NCBI RefSeq assembly: GCF_905397275.1
Contig: NZ_CAJPUY010000001.1
Coordinates: 372,001-436,000 of the forward strand
DNA from: Cupriavidus yeoncheonensis
GTDB lineage: Bacteria > Pseudomonadota > Gammaproteobacteria > Burkholderiales > Burkholderiaceae
Reading direction: 5' to 3'
DNA length: 64,000 bases
Positions 27,117 through 38,059 of the stretch are shown here, one piece after another (the stretch's first letter is position 1; each line of letters opens with the position of its first letter). The notes beneath the pieces are model-generated. The model was not told where the DNA came from. It ran no database searches and was given only the letters and a program-made list of their open reading frames with translations. Position numbers and translations under genes: made by a program.

Positions 27117-27752
27117 TCAGCGGATGCCCAGCAGCTTGTGGGTCTGCAGCGACAGGCGCCAGCGCGGATGCTGCTGGCAGAACGCCACGGCGGCGGCGGT
27201 ATTTTCGCGGGCCAGCGGGCCATCCATGGCCTGCACCAGGAAATACTGGAAATCCAGCTGCTCGTATGCGGCGAAGTCCTGCCCGGCCTGCGGAATCACC
27301 ACCTTCAGCTCGTCGCCTTTCCTGACCACGAGTTCGGAACCCATCTTCGGACTCACGCAAATCCAGTCGATCCCCGGCGGAACCTCGATCGTGCCATTGG
27401 TTTCGATCGCGATCTCGAAGCCCTGCGCATGCAATGCATCGATCAGCGGCGCATCGAGCTGCAGCAGCGGCTCGCCGCCCGTGCACACCACCAGCGGCTT
27501 GCCGCCGGCGCCTTGCGGCCATTCGGAAGCGACCGTCGCGGCCAGCTCCGCGGCCGTGCGGTACTTGCCGCCGCGCGTGCCGTCGGTGCCGACGAAATCC
27601 GTGTCGCAGAACTGGCATACCGCCGTGGCCCGGTCCTCTTCGCGCCCGCTCCACAGGTTGCAGCCGGCAAAGCGGCAGAACACCGCGGCACGGCCGGCGT
27701 TGGCGCCTTCGCCCTGCAGCGTATAGAAGATTTCCTTGACGGCGTAAGTCAT
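27117..27752 (-). CDS. queE: 7-carboxy-7-deazaguanine synthase QueE
   Basis: A 211-residue radical SAM enzyme that converts 6-carboxytetrahydropterin to 7-carboxy-7-deazaguanine in queuosine synthesis. The [4Fe-4S] motif is Cys31-X14-Cys46-X2-Cys49 instead of the usual CX3CX2C; this expanded loop is known from Burkholderia QueE. GGEPLLQL binds SAM and NGTIEVPPGIDWICVSPK is also conserved. It is first in the queE-queD-tadA-ldcA series. QueC and later pathway genes are not in this window. Confidence 0.92.
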   Translation of the reverse strand: MTYAVKEIFYTLQGEGANAGRAAVFCRFAGCNLWSGREEDRATAVCQFCDTDFVGTDGTRGGKYRTAAELAATVASEWPQGAGGKPLVVCTGGEPLLQLDAPLIDALHAQGFEIAIETNGTIEVPPGIDWICVSPKMGSELVVRKGDELKVVIPQAGQDFAAYEQLDFQYFLVQAMDGPLARENTAAAVAFCQQHPRWRLSLQTHKLLGIR

Positions 27753-28180
27753 GCTTTGCGGCGCGCCCCGGTCAGGAACGCAATGGTTTCAGCGGCCAAT
27801 GACGGCCGGTCTTTCATGGGTCGGGAGAGCGAGGCCAGGACTCCGGATCAGAGATGGCTTGAGGTAAGGCGGCGGCCTCTGGCAGTTGGCAGTGCATCGG
27901 GGCGGTGGTCCGCATGGCCTCTTCGCAGGCTGTATCCGGCAGCGGCCAGACAACATAGAAGTATACCAGACGAGTCAGGGTTTCCGCTGATATCGCGACC
28001 GGACGGCACGTGACGCGAGGGCAGCCATCTTCACCTCACCATCCCCCCGCGCCGCACGGCTTCGAGATAGCGCGAGTCATTATTCTTGCGTTTGTTTCAA
28101 GTATCTTCTGTCGATCACCGCCTTAATCCGCAAAGGTTATACAGGCACACTGCCGCCATCCCATCTTCTGGAGGCAGACC
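27753..28180. other. Divergent intergenic region of queE and the MFS gene
   Basis: This 428-base region contains no supported gene. On the minus strand, TGGTATACT at 27968-27960 reads as an extended -10 element that could start queE transcription with a leader of about 200 bases; no matching -35 is seen. I looked for a riboswitch in that leader (a preQ1 type would be natural) and could not recognise one. The last 15 bases hold the GGAGG ribosome site for the MFS gene. Confidence 0.4.
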
Positions 28181-29386
28181 ATGCCCATTGCCCTGTTGGC
28201 GCTGACCATCAGCGCGTTCGCCATCGGCACGACGGAATTCGTGATCGTCGGGCTGATCCCGACCATCGCCACCGACCTGCACATCAGCGTGCCGTCGGCC
28301 GGCATGCTGGTCAGCCTGTACGCCCTCGGCGTGGCGGTCGGCGCACCCGTGCTCACCGCACTGACCGGCCGCCTGCCGCGCAAGGCACTGTTGCTGTCGC
28401 TGATGGCGCTCTTTACGCTTGGCAACCTGCTCGCCTGGAAGGCGCCAGGCTATGAGTCGCTGGTCGTGGCGCGCATCCTGACCGGCCTGGCCCATGGCGT
28501 GTTCTTCTCGATCGGCTCGACCATCGCTACCGGCCTGGTGCCGAAGGAAAAGGCGGCCAGTGCCATCGCCATCATGTTCACCGGCCTGACCGTCGCACTC
28601 GTGACCGGCGTCCCGCTGGGCACGTTCATCGGCCAGCATTTCGGCTGGCGCGAGACCTTCCTGGCCGTGTCCGGACTCGGCATGATCGCCTTCGTCGGCA
28701 GCCTGCTGTTCGTGCCGTCTTCGATCCCGCACACGCCGCCCGCGTCGCTGCTGCAGCAGGCGCGCGTGCTGGCGGAGCCGCGCTTGTTGCTGGTGTACGC
28801 CAAGACAGCGATCGGCTATGGCGGTTCGTTCATTCCGTTCACCTTCCTCGCGTCGATCCTGCAGGATGTGTCGGGCTTCAGCGCCAACGCCGTCGGACTG
28901 GTGATGCTCGTGTACGGCGTGTCCGTGGCCGCGGGCAATATCTGGGGCGGCCGCCTGGCCGATCGCCATGGTCCGATCCCCGCTTTGCGGCTGGTCTTCC
29001 TGCTGCTCGCGGCCGTGCTGTTCGTGCTGACGTTCACCGCGCCGCACCCGTGGCTGGTGGTGGCCACCGTGCTGGCCTGGGGTGCCGTCGCCTTCGGCAA
29101 TGTGCCGGGCCTGCAGGTCTACGTGGTCAAGCAGGCAGAGCGCCATACGCCTGATGCCGTCGACGTGGCCTCCGGCCTGAACATCGCGGCCTTCAACCTT
29201 GGCATTGCCGGGGCGGCCTGGGCCGGTGGCCTGATCGTCACGCACCTTGGCCTGATGCATACGCCCTGGATCGGTGCCCTCGTCGTCCTGGTGGCGCTTG
29301 GCCTGACGGAACTGAGCGGCCGGCTGGACCGCGCCGCCGGCTTCGATGCACGCGGCACCCTGCCTGCCGGCGCCGCGATGCACTGA
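28181..29386 (+). CDS. MFS transporter, arabinose-efflux/YdhP-like
   Basis: A 401-residue major facilitator with 12 predicted membrane segments. It begins MPIALLALTISAFAIGTTEF, the TTEFVIVGLIPTIA signature of the AraJ/YdhP/SotB-type drug and sugar exporters, with a GRLPRK loop between segments 2 and 3. A proton-coupled exporter of small molecules is likely; the substrate is unknown. Start ATG 28181 follows CTGGAGGCAGACC. It stands alone, convergent with the DUF1993 gene across a 32-base palindromic gap. Confidence 0.88.
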   Translation: MPIALLALTISAFAIGTTEFVIVGLIPTIATDLHISVPSAGMLVSLYALGVAVGAPVLTALTGRLPRKALLLSLMALFTLGNLLAWKAPGYESLVVARILTGLAHGVFFSIGSTIATGLVPKEKAASAIAIMFTGLTVALVTGVPLGTFIGQHFGWRETFLAVSGLGMIAFVGSLLFVPSSIPHTPPASLLQQARVLAEPRLLLVYAKTAIGYGGSFIPFTFLASILQDVSGFSANAVGLVMLVYGVSVAAGNIWGGRLADRHGPIPALRLVFLLLAAVLFVLTFTAPHPWLVVATVLAWGAVAFGNVPGLQVYVVKQAERHTPDAVDVASGLNIAAFNLGIAGAAWAGGLIVTHLGLMHTPWIGALVVLVALGLTELSGRLDRAAGFDARGTLPAGAAMH

Positions 29387-29388
29387 TC

Positions 29389-29410
29389 CCCTGCCCCGGC
29401 CGGGGCAGGG
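29389..29410. terminator. GC-rich palindrome between convergent genes
   Basis: CCCTGCCCCG and CGGGGCAGGG form a perfect inverted repeat of ten bases per arm, separated by only two bases, immediately after the MFS stop and before the DUF1993 stop. It lacks a T-run, so termination would be weak or factor-assisted. Confidence 0.45.
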
Positions 29411-29418
29411 ATAGCGGC

Positions 29419-29925
29419 TCAGCGCGAGCCGAGGTAATCCATCTTGCCGATCTGCACCCCCTTGTGGCGCAGGATGTCGTAGGCGGTGGTGATGTGGAAG
29501 TAGAAGTTCGGCAGGGCAAAGCCCAGCAGGTAGCTCTTGCCGTCGAAGGTGACCGCGCCCTGCCGCAGCTTCAGTTCGATCTCCCTCGACTCGCTGCCTT
29601 CGAGCTGTTCAGGACGGACCGACTTCAGGAAGCCGACGGTCTTCGCGATACGCTCCTGCAGTTCCGGAAACGTCGCCTCCGTATCGGCATAGGACGGCAC
29701 CTCGATACCCGCGAGCCGCGCCGCGCAGCCCTTCGCGGCATCGCTGGCACGCTGTACCTGGGCCGCCAGCGTGTCCATGTCGGCGATCAGGCGCGTCTGG
29801 ATCAGGTCGGCCGGGTCCATGCCCTGCGCCTGCGCATGCGCCGCCCCTTTTTCCAGGATGGCGGACAGGTTGGTCAGGGCGCGGATGAACGCGGGAATCG
29901 ATACGTCATACATCGAGAGGGCCAT
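29419..29925 (-). CDS. DUF1993 family protein
   Basis: A 168-residue protein of the DUF1993 family: MYDVSIPAFIRALTNLSAILEKG at the N-terminus, then the LPNFYFHITTAYDILRHKG stretch near the end, which is highly conserved in the family and resembles a DinB-like four-helix bundle. The role is unknown. ATG 29925 is preceded by AGGAGACC; an ATG at 29940 is in frame without a better site. It is transcribed divergently from the unknown gene at 30101. Confidence 0.85.
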   Translation of the reverse strand: MALSMYDVSIPAFIRALTNLSAILEKGAAHAQAQGMDPADLIQTRLIADMDTLAAQVQRASDAAKGCAARLAGIEVPSYADTEATFPELQERIAKTVGFLKSVRPEQLEGSESREIELKLRQGAVTFDGKSYLLGFALPNFYFHITTAYDILRHKGVQIGKMDYLGSR

Positions 29926-30100
29926 GTGGTCTCCTGGCATGGGTCGTGTCTGGTTTTCGGTATGCGGCGATGACTGCGCCGCAGCGGCAGCATAAATCGA
30001 ATTGGCGCGTCGTGCAGTCGGACCGTTGCGCCGCCCCGCCGCGCCGTGCTTTAAGATATCCAGCTACCGCCCCCGCACGGGGCCCGCCCCGCCGCCCCCG

Positions 30101-30502
30101 ATGAACGCGCCCTTCCCGATCCGTACGGAATGCCCGCCCGGCGCCTGCACCTGCCGCAGGGAAGAACTGCTGGCCGATCCGAACGCCGATCTCAGCGTCC
30201 TGCGCCTGACCCGCGAGGAGGAAAAACGGCTGGTGGCGCGGCTGGAAAGCGTGACGAGCCTGGCGGACCTGCGGCACCTGGGCGGTCGCCTGCAGGCACA
30301 ACTGGGCATCGTCCTGACCATCACGCCGAGCGCGCATGGCGTGCGCACGCTGCGGGGGATCAACATCCAGCTGGAAGACCAGCCGGGACTATGCAGAAAG
30401 ACGAAGCAGGCGATTCCCGCGGCGATACGGCGGGCGATGGAGGCTACGCCCGAGATTGCCTACGCGCTGCTGGATGAGCAGGATCTGCTGGGTGGCAGTT
30501 GA
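30101..30502 (+). CDS. Hypothetical protein, unrecognised
   Basis: A 133-residue protein without a family I can name. The N-terminus has a Cys cluster (CPPGACTCRRE) that could bind metal, then two amphipathic helices (SVLRLTREEEKRLVARLES, SLADLRHLGGRLQAQLGI), a TITPSAHGVRTLRGINIQLE beta segment, and a basic region (GLCRKTKQAIPAAIRRAM). No signal peptide or membrane segment is visible. The start at 30101 is the first methionine after a long non-coding-looking upstream part; a ribosome site is not evident. A TAAGAT element at 30052-30057 could be the -10. Neighbours give no clue. Confidence 0.6.
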   Translation: MNAPFPIRTECPPGACTCRREELLADPNADLSVLRLTREEEKRLVARLESVTSLADLRHLGGRLQAQLGIVLTITPSAHGVRTLRGINIQLEDQPGLCRKTKQAIPAAIRRAMEATPEIAYALLDEQDLLGGS

Positions 30503-30591
30503 ACCTGCCGGGCCCACCCTCCATCCCGCTTCCCTGCGCGTAACGTGCGTGGGCCGTCGCCGCCATCGGCGCCGGCTGCGTCAACATCCGA

Positions 30592-32016
30592 TCAGCCCTG
30601 CCCCACCAACAAGGTCTTGGGTTCCAGGTATGCGCTCATCCCCCATTTGCCCATCTCGCGTCCCAGCCCGGAGTGCTTGAAGCCACCAAACGGCGCACGC
30701 GGCTCATGGGCCAGCGTGTTGATGAGCACGCGGCCCGAGTCGATCTGGCGCGCCACCCGCTCGCAGCGTTCGAGGTCCTGGCCGAGCACGACGGCGCTCA
30801 GGCCATAGCGCGTGTCGTTGGCAATGGCGATGGCATCGGCTTCGTCCTCATAGGGGATGATGGTCAGCACGGGGCCGAAGATTTCTTCGCGGGCAATGCG
30901 CATCTGGTTGGTGGCATCGGTAAAGATCGTCGGCTTCACGAACCAGCCCGCGCGCAAACCATCGGGCCGGCCCTCGCCGCCCGCCAGCAGTCGCGCGCCT
31001 TCCTCTACGCCGATGCGGATGTAGTTCTGCACGCGTTCCCACTGTCTGGCGCTCACCATCGGACCGATCGCGGTGTCGGCATCCCGCGGATCGCCGGACT
31101 TGACGTGCGAGACGGCCTCCTGGACCACCCGCTCGAACTCGGCGAGCCGATGGCGCGGCACCAGGATGCGCGTGCCTGCAATGCAGGCCTGGCCGCTGTT
31201 GGCGAATCCGGCCTGAAGCACGAGGGGCATGATTTGGCCAAAGTCCGCGTCTTCCAGCACCACGGTGGGCGACTTGCCGCCCAGCTCCAGCGTCACGCGC
31301 TTGATGGTGGCGGCACCCGTGCTCACCAGATGCTGCCCCACGGCGGAGGAGCCGGTAAAGGATATCTTGGCGATGTCGGGATGACGCGCGATGGCTTCAC
31401 CGACCACCTCGCCCCGGCCATTGACGATGTTGAACACGCCCGGAGGCAATCCTGCTTCGTGCAGCGCCTCGGCCACGATCTGCGTCTGCATCGCGCTCAT
31501 CTCGCTGGGCTTGATGACAGCGGTGCAGCCCGCTGCCAGCGCGGTGGCGAGCTTGTTGCAGATGAAGCCGGCATTGCTGTTCCAGGGCGTGATCAGGCCG
31601 GCCACGCCAATGGGCGTCAGGATCACCCGCGCCGTGCCAACCTGTTCCTCGAACTCAAACGTTTTCAGGGCGTCAATGGCCTGGGCAACGACATCGGCCG
31701 GATAGGTTGCCATCCACCGCCCGCGCTCCGCAGGTGCGCCGTATTCCGTGACGATGGCTTCCATCAACTCGCTCTCACGTGCGGCAATGGCCTGATGGAT
31801 TCGCCTGAGCGCGGCGATGCGCTCCGCGCGCGTGGTGCGTGACCAGGCGGGAAACGCTGCCTTGGCCGCAGCAATGGCTCGCTGCGCGTCCTCTTCGTCG
31901 CCCAGGCGCACCTGGCCGATGACTTCCTCCGTGCTGGGGTTGTGAAGATCGAACCATTCCTGGCCGTGTGGCGTGACGAATTCGCCGTTGATATAGATAT
32001 GCCCGATGCGTTGCAT
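30592..32016 (-). CDS. NAD(P)-dependent aldehyde dehydrogenase, LysR-controlled
   Basis: A 474-residue aldehyde dehydrogenase: Glu244 in LELGGKSP and Cys278 in NSGQACIAGTR. The cofactor contact reads ITPWNSNAGF, with Ser-Asn after Trp-Asn where many relatives have the YP/FP of WNYP/WNFP. Start ATG 32016 has AGGAGAGG six bases upstream, much better than the other possible start at 32049. It is divergent from a LysR gene, with a clear inverted-repeat operator between them, so it is probably induced by its own substrate. Paralog of the enzyme at 20899-22329. The substrate is unknown. Confidence 0.88.
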   Translation of the reverse strand: MQRIGHIYINGEFVTPHGQEWFDLHNPSTEEVIGQVRLGDEEDAQRAIAAAKAAFPAWSRTTRAERIAALRRIHQAIAARESELMEAIVTEYGAPAERGRWMATYPADVVAQAIDALKTFEFEEQVGTARVILTPIGVAGLITPWNSNAGFICNKLATALAAGCTAVIKPSEMSAMQTQIVAEALHEAGLPPGVFNIVNGRGEVVGEAIARHPDIAKISFTGSSAVGQHLVSTGAATIKRVTLELGGKSPTVVLEDADFGQIMPLVLQAGFANSGQACIAGTRILVPRHRLAEFERVVQEAVSHVKSGDPRDADTAIGPMVSARQWERVQNYIRIGVEEGARLLAGGEGRPDGLRAGWFVKPTIFTDATNQMRIAREEIFGPVLTIIPYEDEADAIAIANDTRYGLSAVVLGQDLERCERVARQIDSGRVLINTLAHEPRAPFGGFKHSGLGREMGKWGMSAYLEPKTLLVGQG

Positions 32017-32065
32017 GTCAGCCTCTCCTGTCTGGAATCGCGATGCCACACAGTCTAGGAATGGT

Positions 32066-32122
32066 TTATTGTCCTGATAAGCCGTCTTGTGACGAATGAC
32101 ATATCCCGAAAATCAGGACAAT
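32066..32122. promoter_or_regulatory. LysR operator: perfect 11-bp inverted repeats
   Basis: ATTGTCCTGAT (32068-32078) and its exact inverse ATCAGGACAAT (32112-32122) lie 33 bases apart in the 108-base gap between the divergent aldehyde dehydrogenase and LysR genes. The left copy sits inside TTATTGTCCTGATAA, a TTAT-N7-ATAA dyad of the T-N11-A type used by LysR proteins. The right copy covers the presumed ribosome site of the LysR gene (AGGA at 32116-32119, start 32125), which suggests autorepression. The footprint is inferred. Confidence 0.7.
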
Positions 32123-32124
32123 CC

Positions 32125-33027
32125 ATGCACCGCACAGGAATGACCGAGCTCGAAGTGGTTCTGGCCGTCGCGCGCCGGCGCAGCTTTCGCGGTGCGGCGC
32201 TGGAACTGGGCATGTCCACCACCGCCGCGAGCAGTGCCGTGGCCGGGCTGGAAGCCCGCCTGAAAGTACGCCTGTTCAACCGCTCGACGCGCAGCGTGTC
32301 GCTAACCGACGCGGGGCAGCGCTATGTGGAGCGTATCGCCCCCGCACTCGCTGAAATCCAGAGCGCCGGCGAAGAGGCTGGCACCGGCCCCGACACGCCC
32401 AGCGGCACGTTGCGCATCAATGCGCCGCAGGGCGCGGCGCTCCTGCTGCTGGAGTCCTTGTTCAGCCGCTACGCGCAACGCCACCCCCAGGTGCGCATCG
32501 ACATCGTGAGCGAGTCCCGCCTGATCGACATCGTGGCCGAGGGCTTCGATGCGGGCATCCGCCTGGCAGAGTCCGTGCCACAGGACATGATCGCCGTGCC
32601 CCTCTCGGGCGACTTCCGCATGCTCGTCGTGGCAACGCCCGAATACCTGAAGCGCCATGGCACACCCAGGCATCCGCGCGATCTGCTCGCGCACCAGAGC
32701 ATCGGCATGCGCATGTCGCACGGCGGCATCTATCACTGGGAAATGGAGCACAACGGCCAGAAGCTGCAGATGGATCTGCCTGTACGCATGGCACTCAACG
32801 AGCTGCCAGCGATCAAGCAGGCGGTACTGCTCGGGCTGGGCATCGGCTTCATCACCGAATGGTTCATCACGGAAGAACTGAAGTCCGGTGCGCTGAAGCC
32901 CGTGCTGGTGCCATGGTGCCCGTCGTTTGGCGGACTGAGGCTCTACTACTCAGGCCACCGCTTCGTTCCGGCACGGTTGCGCGCGCTCATCCATCTCGTC
33001 CATGAGCTGCGCCTGGCCCAAAACTGA
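32125..33027 (+). CDS. LysR family transcriptional regulator
   Basis: A 300-residue LysR-type regulator: winged helix at ~5-65 ([35 protein letters not shown]), hinge, and effector domain with [24 protein letters not shown] and RVDIVSE-like contacts. ATG 32125 is favoured because TCAGGA lies six to eight bases upstream; the ATG at 32089 would also lie between the two operator repeats. Divergent from the aldehyde dehydrogenase at 32016, which is its probable target; the right operator arm overlaps its own translation start. Ends 113 bases before guaA stop, with a terminator between. Confidence 0.9.
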   Translation: MHRTGMTELEVVLAVARRRSFRGAALELGMSTTAASSAVAGLEARLKVRLFNRSTRSVSLTDAGQRYVERIAPALAEIQSAGEEAGTGPDTPSGTLRINAPQGAALLLLESLFSRYAQRHPQVRIDIVSESRLIDIVAEGFDAGIRLAESVPQDMIAVPLSGDFRMLVVATPEYLKRHGTPRHPRDLLAHQSIGMRMSHGGIYHWEMEHNGQKLQMDLPVRMALNELPAIKQAVLLGLGIGFITEWFITEELKSGALKPVLVPWCPSFGGLRLYYSGHRFVPARLRALIHLVHELRLAQN

Positions 33028-33057
33028 ATGGATTGAATTTGTGCTTTCCAGAAAGGC

Positions 33058-33083
33058 GAAGCCCGCGCAACAGCGCGGGCTTC
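33058..33083. terminator. Hairpin terminator between convergent LysR and guaA
   Basis: GAAGCCCGCGC, loop AACA, GCGCGGGCTTC: an 11-bp perfect stem. No clean T-run follows on either strand (CGCCTTTC on the minus strand), so efficiency is uncertain, but its position between convergent stops fits a shared terminator. Confidence 0.65.
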
Positions 33084-33139
33084 AGGGACATGCTCAGAGT
33101 CGGCTCAACAGCCTGGAATCGCTATCGGCTCCCGCCGCA

Positions 33140-34759
33140 TCACTCCCACTCAATCGTCGCAGGCGGTTTGCCTGACACGTCATACACGACCCGATTCAGA
33201 CCCCGGACCTCGTTGATGATCCGGTTCGAGCAACGACCCAGCAGCGAATACGGCAGGTGCGCCCAGTGTGCGGTCATGAAGTCGGTCGTCTGCACGGCAC
33301 GCAGCGCAACGACATAGTCATAGGTACGGCCATCGCCCATCACGCCCACCGACTTCACCGGCAGGAACACGGCAAAGGCCTGGCTGGTCAGGTCGTACCA
33401 GCTCTTGCCCACCTGTTGCGGCTCGCACAGGCCGGCGGCGGCGTCTTGCTCCGTGGCGATGGTCTTGCGCAGTTCCTCGATGAAGATCGCATCCGCGCGG
33501 CGCAGCAGTTCGGCGTAGTCGCGCTTGACTTCGCCCAGGATGCGCACGCCCAGGCCCGGGCCCGGGAACGGGTGGCGGTACACCATCTCCGGCGGCAGGC
33601 CGAGCGCCACGCCCAGTTCGCGGACTTCGTCCTTGAACAGGTCGCGCAGCGGCTCCAGCAGCTTCAGGCCCAGCGTTTCGGGCAGGCCACCGACGTTGTG
33701 GTGGCTCTTGATGGTGGTGGCCTTCTTGGTCTTGGTGCCGCCCGACTCGACCACGTCGGGGTAGATCGTGCCCTGGGCCAGCCACTTCGCGTTGGTCAGC
33801 TTCCTGGCCTCGGCCTGGAAGACTTCGACGAACTCGCGGCCGATGATCTTGCGCTTCTGCTCGGGGTCGGTCACGCCGGCCAGGTGGCCGAGGAACTGTT
33901 CCGAGGCATCGATGTGCACGACCTTGGCATGCAGGCGGCCGGCGAACATCTCCATCACCATCTTGCCCTCGTCCAGGCGCAACAGGCCGTGGTCGACGAA
34001 CACGCAGGTAAGCTGGTCACCGATCGCGCGATGGATCAGCGCGGCCGCCACCGACGAATCCACGCCGCCGGACAGGCCGAGGATCACTTCCTCGTCGCCG
34101 ACCTGCTTGCGGATCAGAGAGACGGCTTCCTCGATGTGGTCCTTCATCACCCAGTCCGCTCCGGCGCCGCAGACGCCCAGCACGAAGCGCTCCAGCATCT
34201 CGCGGCCCTTCGACGTGTGGGTGACTTCCGGGTGGAACTGGACGGCGTAGTAGCCGCGCGCCTCGTCGGCCATGCCGGCGATGGGACAGCTCGGGGTGGA
34301 TGCCATCAGTTTGAAGCCCGGCGGCAGCGTGGCAACCTTGTCGCCGTGGCTCATCCAGACCTTCAGCATGCCATGGCCTTCGGCCGTGGTGAAATCCTGG
34401 ACGTCCTTGAGCAGCGCGGTGTGGCCATGGGCGCGGACTTCGGCGTAGCCAAACTCGCGGTGGTCGCTCCACTCGACCTTGCCACCCAGCTGCACGGCCA
34501 TGGTCTGCATGCCGTAGCAGATGCCCAGCACCGGCACGCCCAGGTCCCACACGGCCTGCGGCGCGCGCAGCTGGTGGTCCTCGTAGGTGCTGGCGTGGCT
34601 GCCCGACAGGATGATGCCCTTGGGCGCGAATTCGCGGACGAATTCGTCGCTCACATCGTTCGGATGGATCTCGCAGTAGACGTGGGCCTCGCGAACGCGG
34701 CGGGCAATCAGCTGCGTGACCTGCGAGCCGAAATCAAGAATAAGGATTTTGTCGTGCAT
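33140..34759 (-). CDS. guaA: GMP synthase (glutamine-hydrolysing)
   Basis: A 539-residue two-domain enzyme that aminates XMP to GMP. The N-terminal amidotransferase has Cys81 in GICYGMQ and His176/Glu178 in FHPEV; the ATP pyrophosphatase P-loop, LSGGVDSS, is at residues 229-236, and the C-terminal dimerisation domain ends in KPPATIEWE. Length is normal (525-540). Its start (ATG 34759) overlaps the 3' end of the membrane-protein gene by 26 bases, and guaB lies just beyond, so the three probably form one unit for guanine nucleotide synthesis. Confidence 0.97.
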   Translation of the reverse strand: MHDKILILDFGSQVTQLIARRVREAHVYCEIHPNDVSDEFVREFAPKGIILSGSHASTYEDHQLRAPQAVWDLGVPVLGICYGMQTMAVQLGGKVEWSDHREFGYAEVRAHGHTALLKDVQDFTTAEGHGMLKVWMSHGDKVATLPPGFKLMASTPSCPIAGMADEARGYYAVQFHPEVTHTSKGREMLERFVLGVCGAGADWVMKDHIEEAVSLIRKQVGDEEVILGLSGGVDSSVAAALIHRAIGDQLTCVFVDHGLLRLDEGKMVMEMFAGRLHAKVVHIDASEQFLGHLAGVTDPEQKRKIIGREFVEVFQAEARKLTNAKWLAQGTIYPDVVESGGTKTKKATTIKSHHNVGGLPETLGLKLLEPLRDLFKDEVRELGVALGLPPEMVYRHPFPGPGLGVRILGEVKRDYAELLRRADAIFIEELRKTIATEQDAAAGLCEPQQVGKSWYDLTSQAFAVFLPVKSVGVMGDGRTYDYVVALRAVQTTDFMTAHWAHLPYSLLGRCSNRIINEVRGLNRVVYDVSGKPPATIEWE

Positions 34760-35357
34760 GATGGACGGGTGGCGTATCTTCCGGTGCGGGTTCGGTTGTC
34801 ACTTCCGTGCCCGGTCCGTAGCCGGGCGGCGGCGTGATGACCGGCTCGCGCCGGTTGTCGGGGAATGGCGTAGTTTGCGCGCGGCGCGCAGGGCCGGGTT
34901 GGGTGCGCGGATCACTGGCTTCGGTGGCCTGCTGCAACTCGCGCTCTGCCTTCAGCTGCCGCTCGCGGTTGCGTACGCGCTTGGCCGCCGGTATCTGCAC
35001 CAGCGCGAAAAAGCCAAGCACGGCCACCAGCATGGGCACCCAGACCTTGCCGGCGCCTTCGAGCGGCAGATCCAGGAACACCATCCAGGAAACGATCAGC
35101 AGCGCGCTGGCCAGGTTGACGTAGCCGGCGGTCCGCGCCACCGTCACCGTCATCTGTCCGTTGAAGGTGGCATGCCACAGCAGCCAGGCCAGGCCGATCA
35201 GCGCTACGCCCAGCAGCTGCCCGAACAGCGCCGGTTGCGGCTGGGGCAGTTGCAGGGCCGCATACAACGTGGTGAACGGCGACATCAGCAGCAGCACGCC
35301 GAGCATCAGGTCCAGCACGGCGTCGAAGAACAGCACGGCTCGCAGCAGTACCTTCAT
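34734..35357 (-). CDS. Four-helix membrane protein between guaB and guaA
   Basis: A 207-residue inner-membrane protein with four hydrophobic segments in residues ~5-120 ([71 protein letters not shown]) and a 90-residue charged and proline-rich cytoplasmic or periplasmic tail. No named family is evident to me, and nothing suggests a direct purine role. It starts after guaB and its last 26 bases overlap the start of guaA in another frame, so it is likely to be co-translated with guaA. Confidence 0.75.
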   Translation of the reverse strand: MKVLLRAVLFFDAVLDLMLGVLLLMSPFTTLYAALQLPQPQPALFGQLLGVALIGLAWLLWHATFNGQMTVTVARTAGYVNLASALLIVSWMVFLDLPLEGAGKVWVPMLVAVLGFFALVQIPAAKRVRNRERQLKAERELQQATEASDPRTQPGPARRAQTTPFPDNRREPVITPPPGYGPGTEVTTEPAPEDTPPVHHARQNPYS

Positions 35358-35433
35358 GAGCGTTCCTCAGCAGGCCCGGCAGGCTTGCCTGCCGGGATGC
35401 CTGGCACCTGGCTCGGCAGGCCCGCCGCGCGGG

Positions 35434-36929
<1,496 letters not shown>

Positions 36930-37020
36930 CAGGAATGCGCGCATCTTGACGCGCCGCAAACGCCCGCGCACGACGGCCTCTGCTATGCTCGAAATCTTTT
37001 TTCTTCGACGCGTGGCAGGA

Positions 37021-37980
37021 ATGGGAATCGGCGTACTGTGCGGACTGCTGGCGGGCGCGTTCTGGGGCATGGTCTTCATCGCGCCCAAGCTGCTGCCGGC
37101 ATTTTCGCCATGGGAGCTCGCCATCGGGCGCTACCTGGCCTACGGGCTGGTCGCGCTGGTCGCCGCCTTGCCGCTGATGAAGCGCATTGCGCGCAAGCTC
37201 ACGCGCGCCGATTGCGTGGCACTGCTGCGCCAGGCCTTCACGGGCAATCTGCTGTACTACGTACTGCTGGCCTTCGGCGTGCAGCTGGGCGGGGTGGGCC
37301 CGACCTCGCTGATCATCGGCATCCTGCCGATTTCCGTGACCATCATGGGCCGGCGCGACCATGGCGCGGTGCCGCTGTCGAGGCTGATATGGCCGCTGCT
37401 TGTGGTCGCGGCCGGCATTGCCTGCATCAACATCGACCTGTTCGGCGGAGGCCCGAGCGCCCACGCCTCCGCAGCCGGCGCCATGGCCCGGCCAGTCTGG
37501 CAGAAGCTCGCGGGCGTGGCCTGCGCGGCTGGCGCGCTGGTCTGCTGGACGCTGTATGCCGTGGACAACGCGCGCTACCTGCAGCGCAATCCGCACTACA
37601 GCGGCAATGAGTGGTCGGCGCTGTACGGACTGTCGACCGGCGCGGTCTCCGCCGTGCTCGCCCTGGGCGGCTGGCTGCTGGCCGGCGACGCGCTCAGCGC
37701 CCCCGGCACCGGGCGCGACTGGCAATGGTTCTGGATGGTCAACGCCGCGGTGGCGCTGGGGGCGTCGCTGATTGGCAACAACCTCTGGAACATCGCCAGC
37801 CGCCGGTTGCCGCTGACATTGTCGGGCCAGATGATCGTATTCGAGACGCTTTTCGCGCTGGCATACGGCTTTGTGTTCGATCACCGCTGGCCGCGGCCGC
37901 TGGAAATCGCCGCCATCGTCCTGCTCATGGTCGGCGTCGCCTGGTCTGTCCGCTTGCACGCCGGCGACAAGTCTGCGTAG
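37021..37980 (+). CDS. DMT superfamily transporter (EamA-like)
   Basis: A 319-residue membrane protein with about ten hydrophobic segments in two EamA repeats (GVLCGLLAGAFWGMVFIAPKLLPAFSPWELAIGRYLAYGL; later MVNAAVALGASLIGNNLWNIASRRLPLTLSGQMIVFETLF). This is the drug/metabolite transporter family, usually exporters of amino acids or metabolites. ATG 37021 is the first one matching the family start; ATG 36985 lies in an apparent extended -10 (TGCTATGCT) and is less likely. The gene is divergent from guaB and ends 80 bases before the DUF4124 gene. Confidence 0.83.
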   Translation: MGIGVLCGLLAGAFWGMVFIAPKLLPAFSPWELAIGRYLAYGLVALVAALPLMKRIARKLTRADCVALLRQAFTGNLLYYVLLAFGVQLGGVGPTSLIIGILPISVTIMGRRDHGAVPLSRLIWPLLVVAAGIACINIDLFGGGPSAHASAAGAMARPVWQKLAGVACAAGALVCWTLYAVDNARYLQRNPHYSGNEWSALYGLSTGAVSAVLALGGWLLAGDALSAPGTGRDWQWFWMVNAAVALGASLIGNNLWNIASRRLPLTLSGQMIVFETLFALAYGFVFDHRWPRPLEIAAIVLLMVGVAWSVRLHAGDKSA

Positions 37981-38059
37981 ACTTGCACTCGATGCCGCCG
38001 GGGTCACATCCAAGACGTCCGGCCACAGAAAATCGTCCAGACACAACCTGCATCCAGCC

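Noticed and set aside
29389..29410. Phage attachment site or IS end
   Set aside because: A compact palindrome between convergent genes is better explained as a terminator; no duplicated flanks or integrase.
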